The translations under genes were made by a program, and so were the position numbers. The notes beneath the pieces were generated by a model, which was not told where the DNA came from, searched no databases, and was given only the letters and a program-made list of their open reading frames with translations. Below are positions 62,646-64,000 of a DNA stretch of 64,000 nucleotides, in pieces. The stretch is taken from positions 372,001-436,000 of the forward strand of contig NZ_JAEIOS010000009.1 in the NCBI RefSeq assembly GCF_016342265.1, written 5' to 3'. This DNA is from Corynebacterium meridianum (GTDB taxonomy: Bacteria > Actinomycetota > Actinomycetes > Mycobacteriales > Mycobacteriaceae). Every line of letters starts with the position of its first letter. Position 1 is the stretch's first letter.

Positions 62646-63002
62646 TCAGAGGAAGCTCGACACGAGGGTCACGCACGACAGTGCCAGCATCCCCAGGCAA
62701 TTGACCCGGAAAGCGGCTCCGGTTGCTTTCGCCCGGATGTGGGCTGCTGATGCGCACAGGAAATAGGCGATGACCCCGCTGTTGGCTGCAAAGGCGATTC
62801 CGGGGACCCAGATGCCTGCGATGAGCCCCCCTGCCGCAAGCACCTTGACAACGAGCAGGATCCACCACCACTCCTCGGGGAACCGGACACCGTGGAGACA
62901 CATGCGGATGAAGCCGAGCGGCCGGATCGACAGCGCCACGTCCAGGAGAAGGACGGCGGCCAGGAGAGCTGGTGGCACCCACCACGACGGAAGCAGAATC
63001 AC
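62646..63002 (-). CDS. DoxX-like small membrane protein
   Basis: 118 aa with four membrane helices (PPALLAAVLLLDVALSI, WWWILLVVKVLAAGGLIAGIW, GIAFAANSGVIAYFLCASAA, NCLGMLALSCVTLVSSFL). The K-V-L-A-A-G-G-L-I-A-G segment resembles DoxX-like (DoxX_2) proteins. GTG start overlaps the tetR stop by four bases (GTGA), with AGG a few bases upstream, so it is co-expressed with the regulator and likely its target. Function unknown. Confidence 0.82.
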   Translation of the reverse strand: MILLPSWWVPPALLAAVLLLDVALSIRPLGFIRMCLHGVRFPEEWWWILLVVKVLAAGGLIAGIWVPGIAFAANSGVIAYFLCASAAHIRAKATGAAFRVNCLGMLALSCVTLVSSFL

Positions 63003-63592
63003 GGGTGACCTCCCTCATGCGGGCAGATCGCCGCGAAGACGTCCCGCAACTGAGCCGTGAATTCCGATACGGACCTCTCCGGCGTGGCCGACCACATGAA
63101 CAAGCTCCCGATGTACGCCGCGTGGAACGCGTCGGCACATCCACGTGCGTCGACGGACCTCGGGCAACCGCAGGCTTCCACCAGATGCTCGAACACAGCG
63201 ATCAGCCGCCGCGCGAGGTCGGTGAAGACCACGGAGGAATGTCTCCCACCGACCAGAATCGAGGCGTACGCCTGCGCGAGGTCACGACGCTCATCGAAGA
63301 GCGACACGAACGGCTCAACCACTGCCACCGCCTCTTCGTCGCACCGGGTTCCGACACCCGGGGCGAGAGCATCGGCGTGCTGCTGACGCTCCGCGATGAG
63401 GCCGTCGAAGAACTCCACCAGCAGGGTTTCCTTGTCTCCGGCCGCCATCACGGTCCCGACACTCACACCCGCTTTCCGCGCGATATCCCTCACGGTCGTC
63501 TCAAGGAATCCACGCTCGTCGAACAACTTGCCTGCCGCCTCCAGCACGGCACGGCGCGTCGCCTGACGCGCCTCAGCCCGGATGCCGTTCAT
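62999..63592 (-). CDS. TetR-family regulator with a visible operator
   Basis: 197 aa. Helix-turn-helix about residues 10-50 (VLEAAGKLFDERGFLETTVRDIARKAGVSVGTVMAAGDKETLL in pieces), then a helical ligand-binding domain with FMWSATPERSVSEF. ATG at 63592 chosen because AGGAGG stands 5 bases upstream; an ATG ten codons earlier lies inside the operator. Followed by the overlapping DoxX-like gene. The tandem palindromes over its transcription start point to autorepression. Confidence 0.9.
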   Translation of the reverse strand: MNGIRAEARQATRRAVLEAAGKLFDERGFLETTVRDIARKAGVSVGTVMAAGDKETLLVEFFDGLIAERQQHADALAPGVGTRCDEEAVAVVEPFVSLFDERRDLAQAYASILVGGRHSSVVFTDLARRLIAVFEHLVEACGCPRSVDARGCADAFHAAYIGSLFMWSATPERSVSEFTAQLRDVFAAICPHEGGHP

Positions 63593-63602
63593 CACCACCT
63601 CC

Positions 63603-63627
63603 TGAACTTGTTCACTGAACATGTTCA
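63603..63627. promoter_or_regulatory. Tandem palindromic operator of the tetR/DoxX-like operon
   Basis: TGAACTTGTTCA (63603-63614) and TGAACATGTTCA (63616-63627) are two 12-bp palindromes one base apart, both of form TGAAC-nn-GTTCA. They lie between the -10 element and the ribosome site of the tetR gene, the classic place for TetR autorepression. Confidence 0.8.
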
Positions 63628-63655
63628 GACTACTTCAGGAGCCGGAGTTCTTCAA
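63627..63655 (-). promoter_or_regulatory. Promoter of the tetR/DoxX-like operon
   Basis: On the minus strand TTGAAG (63655-63650), 17-base spacer, TAGTCT (63632-63627). The -10 element touches the operator. Confidence 0.75.
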
Positions 63656-63787
63656 GGGACGTTGGCGGTACCCCCGCACAGAGAGTCAACCCGGGGGCGA
63701 TGCCCGACATGGCCCGACATGCCCCACACATGCCCGAACGCACCTCCCCCTCGGGTGCACCTCCGTCACGTAGCGGGACCAGTCGGA

Positions 63788-64000
63788 ATGGCGACGTTTG
63801 ACGATCGGGTTCCCGACACCGAGATGCCCTCCTCCCCAGCAGTGGACACGACAGATCTCCACCGGCAGACACACGGGGCCGACCGGAAGATTCCGGAAAG
63901 CCCGGAAGCTCGCAGGAAGGCCGTTGAGACTCCACGCGGTGACTTCATTGAAGCAATAAGGCCCTGGCATATTCAATGGCTCCACCAACAAGCCATGAAA
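63788..64000 (+). CDS. Open frame running off the window end, unassigned
   Basis: From ATG 63788 a frame stays open to base 64000 (71 codons). It starts MATFDDRVPDTEMP and ends PWHIQWLHQQAMK at the edge; the composition is fairly protein-like, but there is no clear ribosome site and I recognise no family. The bases before it (63656-63787) hold a tandem exact repeat GCCCGACATG x2 (63702-63721) and no gene. Confidence 0.25.
   Translation, partial: MATFDDRVPDTEMPSSPAVDTTDLHRQTHGADRKIPESPEARRKAVETPRGDFIEAIRPWHIQWLHQQAMK

Overview
The window reads as chromosome from a high-GC mycolic-acid actinobacterium, most likely a Corynebacterium. Gene order closely follows the Corynebacteriales block known from Mycobacterium tuberculosis as pmt, rsmI, metS, tatD, rpfB, ksgA, ispE and pth, rplY, prsA, glmU, then Rv1019-type tetR, mfd, mazG, lpqU, eno. 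Corynebacterial traits are an NADP-type gapB with an N-terminal extension, a BetP-type carrier with a long basic tail, an Rpf2-type resuscitation factor, an FMN-riboswitch-controlled RibM/PnuX, and DtxR-like iron boxes. I saw no phage, IS element or CRISPR array.

Layout: (1) 1-8.2 kb, minus strand: tetR, mfd, mazG, lpqU-like transglycosylase and 5'-part of eno, interrupted on the plus strand by a tandem pair of small secreted paralogues. (2) 8.28-13.9 kb, plus strand: tRNA-Gln(UUG), a secreted protein, glmU-prs, then rplY behind a leader with an internal terminator, and pth. (3) 13.9-19.5 kb, minus strand: a secreted subtilase with a downstream lipoprotein that resembles the protease's own propeptide, a tiny Cys-rich basic protein, gapB and a nitronate monooxygenase. 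(4) 19.6-27.8 kb: prfC, feoA-feoB-feoC-like behind a DtxR-like palindrome, TetR and GntR regulators, a two-module DUF6882-like protein, and the FMN riboswitch with ribM. (5) 27.9-36.1 kb, minus strand: 3-hydroxyisobutyryl-CoA hydrolase, ppk2, an ABM-domain protein, a membrane protein, an ABC-F ATPase, ispE, ksgA, rpf2.

(6) 36.2-47.6 kb is the most unusual part: two energy-coupling-factor (ECF) transport systems lie on either side of tatD, each behind its own DtxR-like box. One is an S-A-A' fusion with a separate T subunit. The other is a five-gene operon (S, T, A-A', and two IrtAB/YbtPQ-type half transporters) followed by a TetR gene. With feoABC this makes three presumably iron-regulated uptake systems within about 23 kb. 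(7) 47.6-60 kb: a NagD-type phosphatase, a large lipoprotein gene broken by several frameshifts, metG, betP, rsmI, pmt, a GH13 enzyme, and a DoxX/anti-sigma-like pair. (8) 60-64 kb: galE, mscS, a poorly coding stretch, and a DoxX-like/TetR operon with a clear tandem-palindrome operator, ending in an unassigned edge sequence.

A recurring feature is a TAnnnT -10 element 6-8 bases before the start codon in at least thirteen genes, so leaderless transcripts appear common. All functions are inferred from sequence reading alone; no database search was run.
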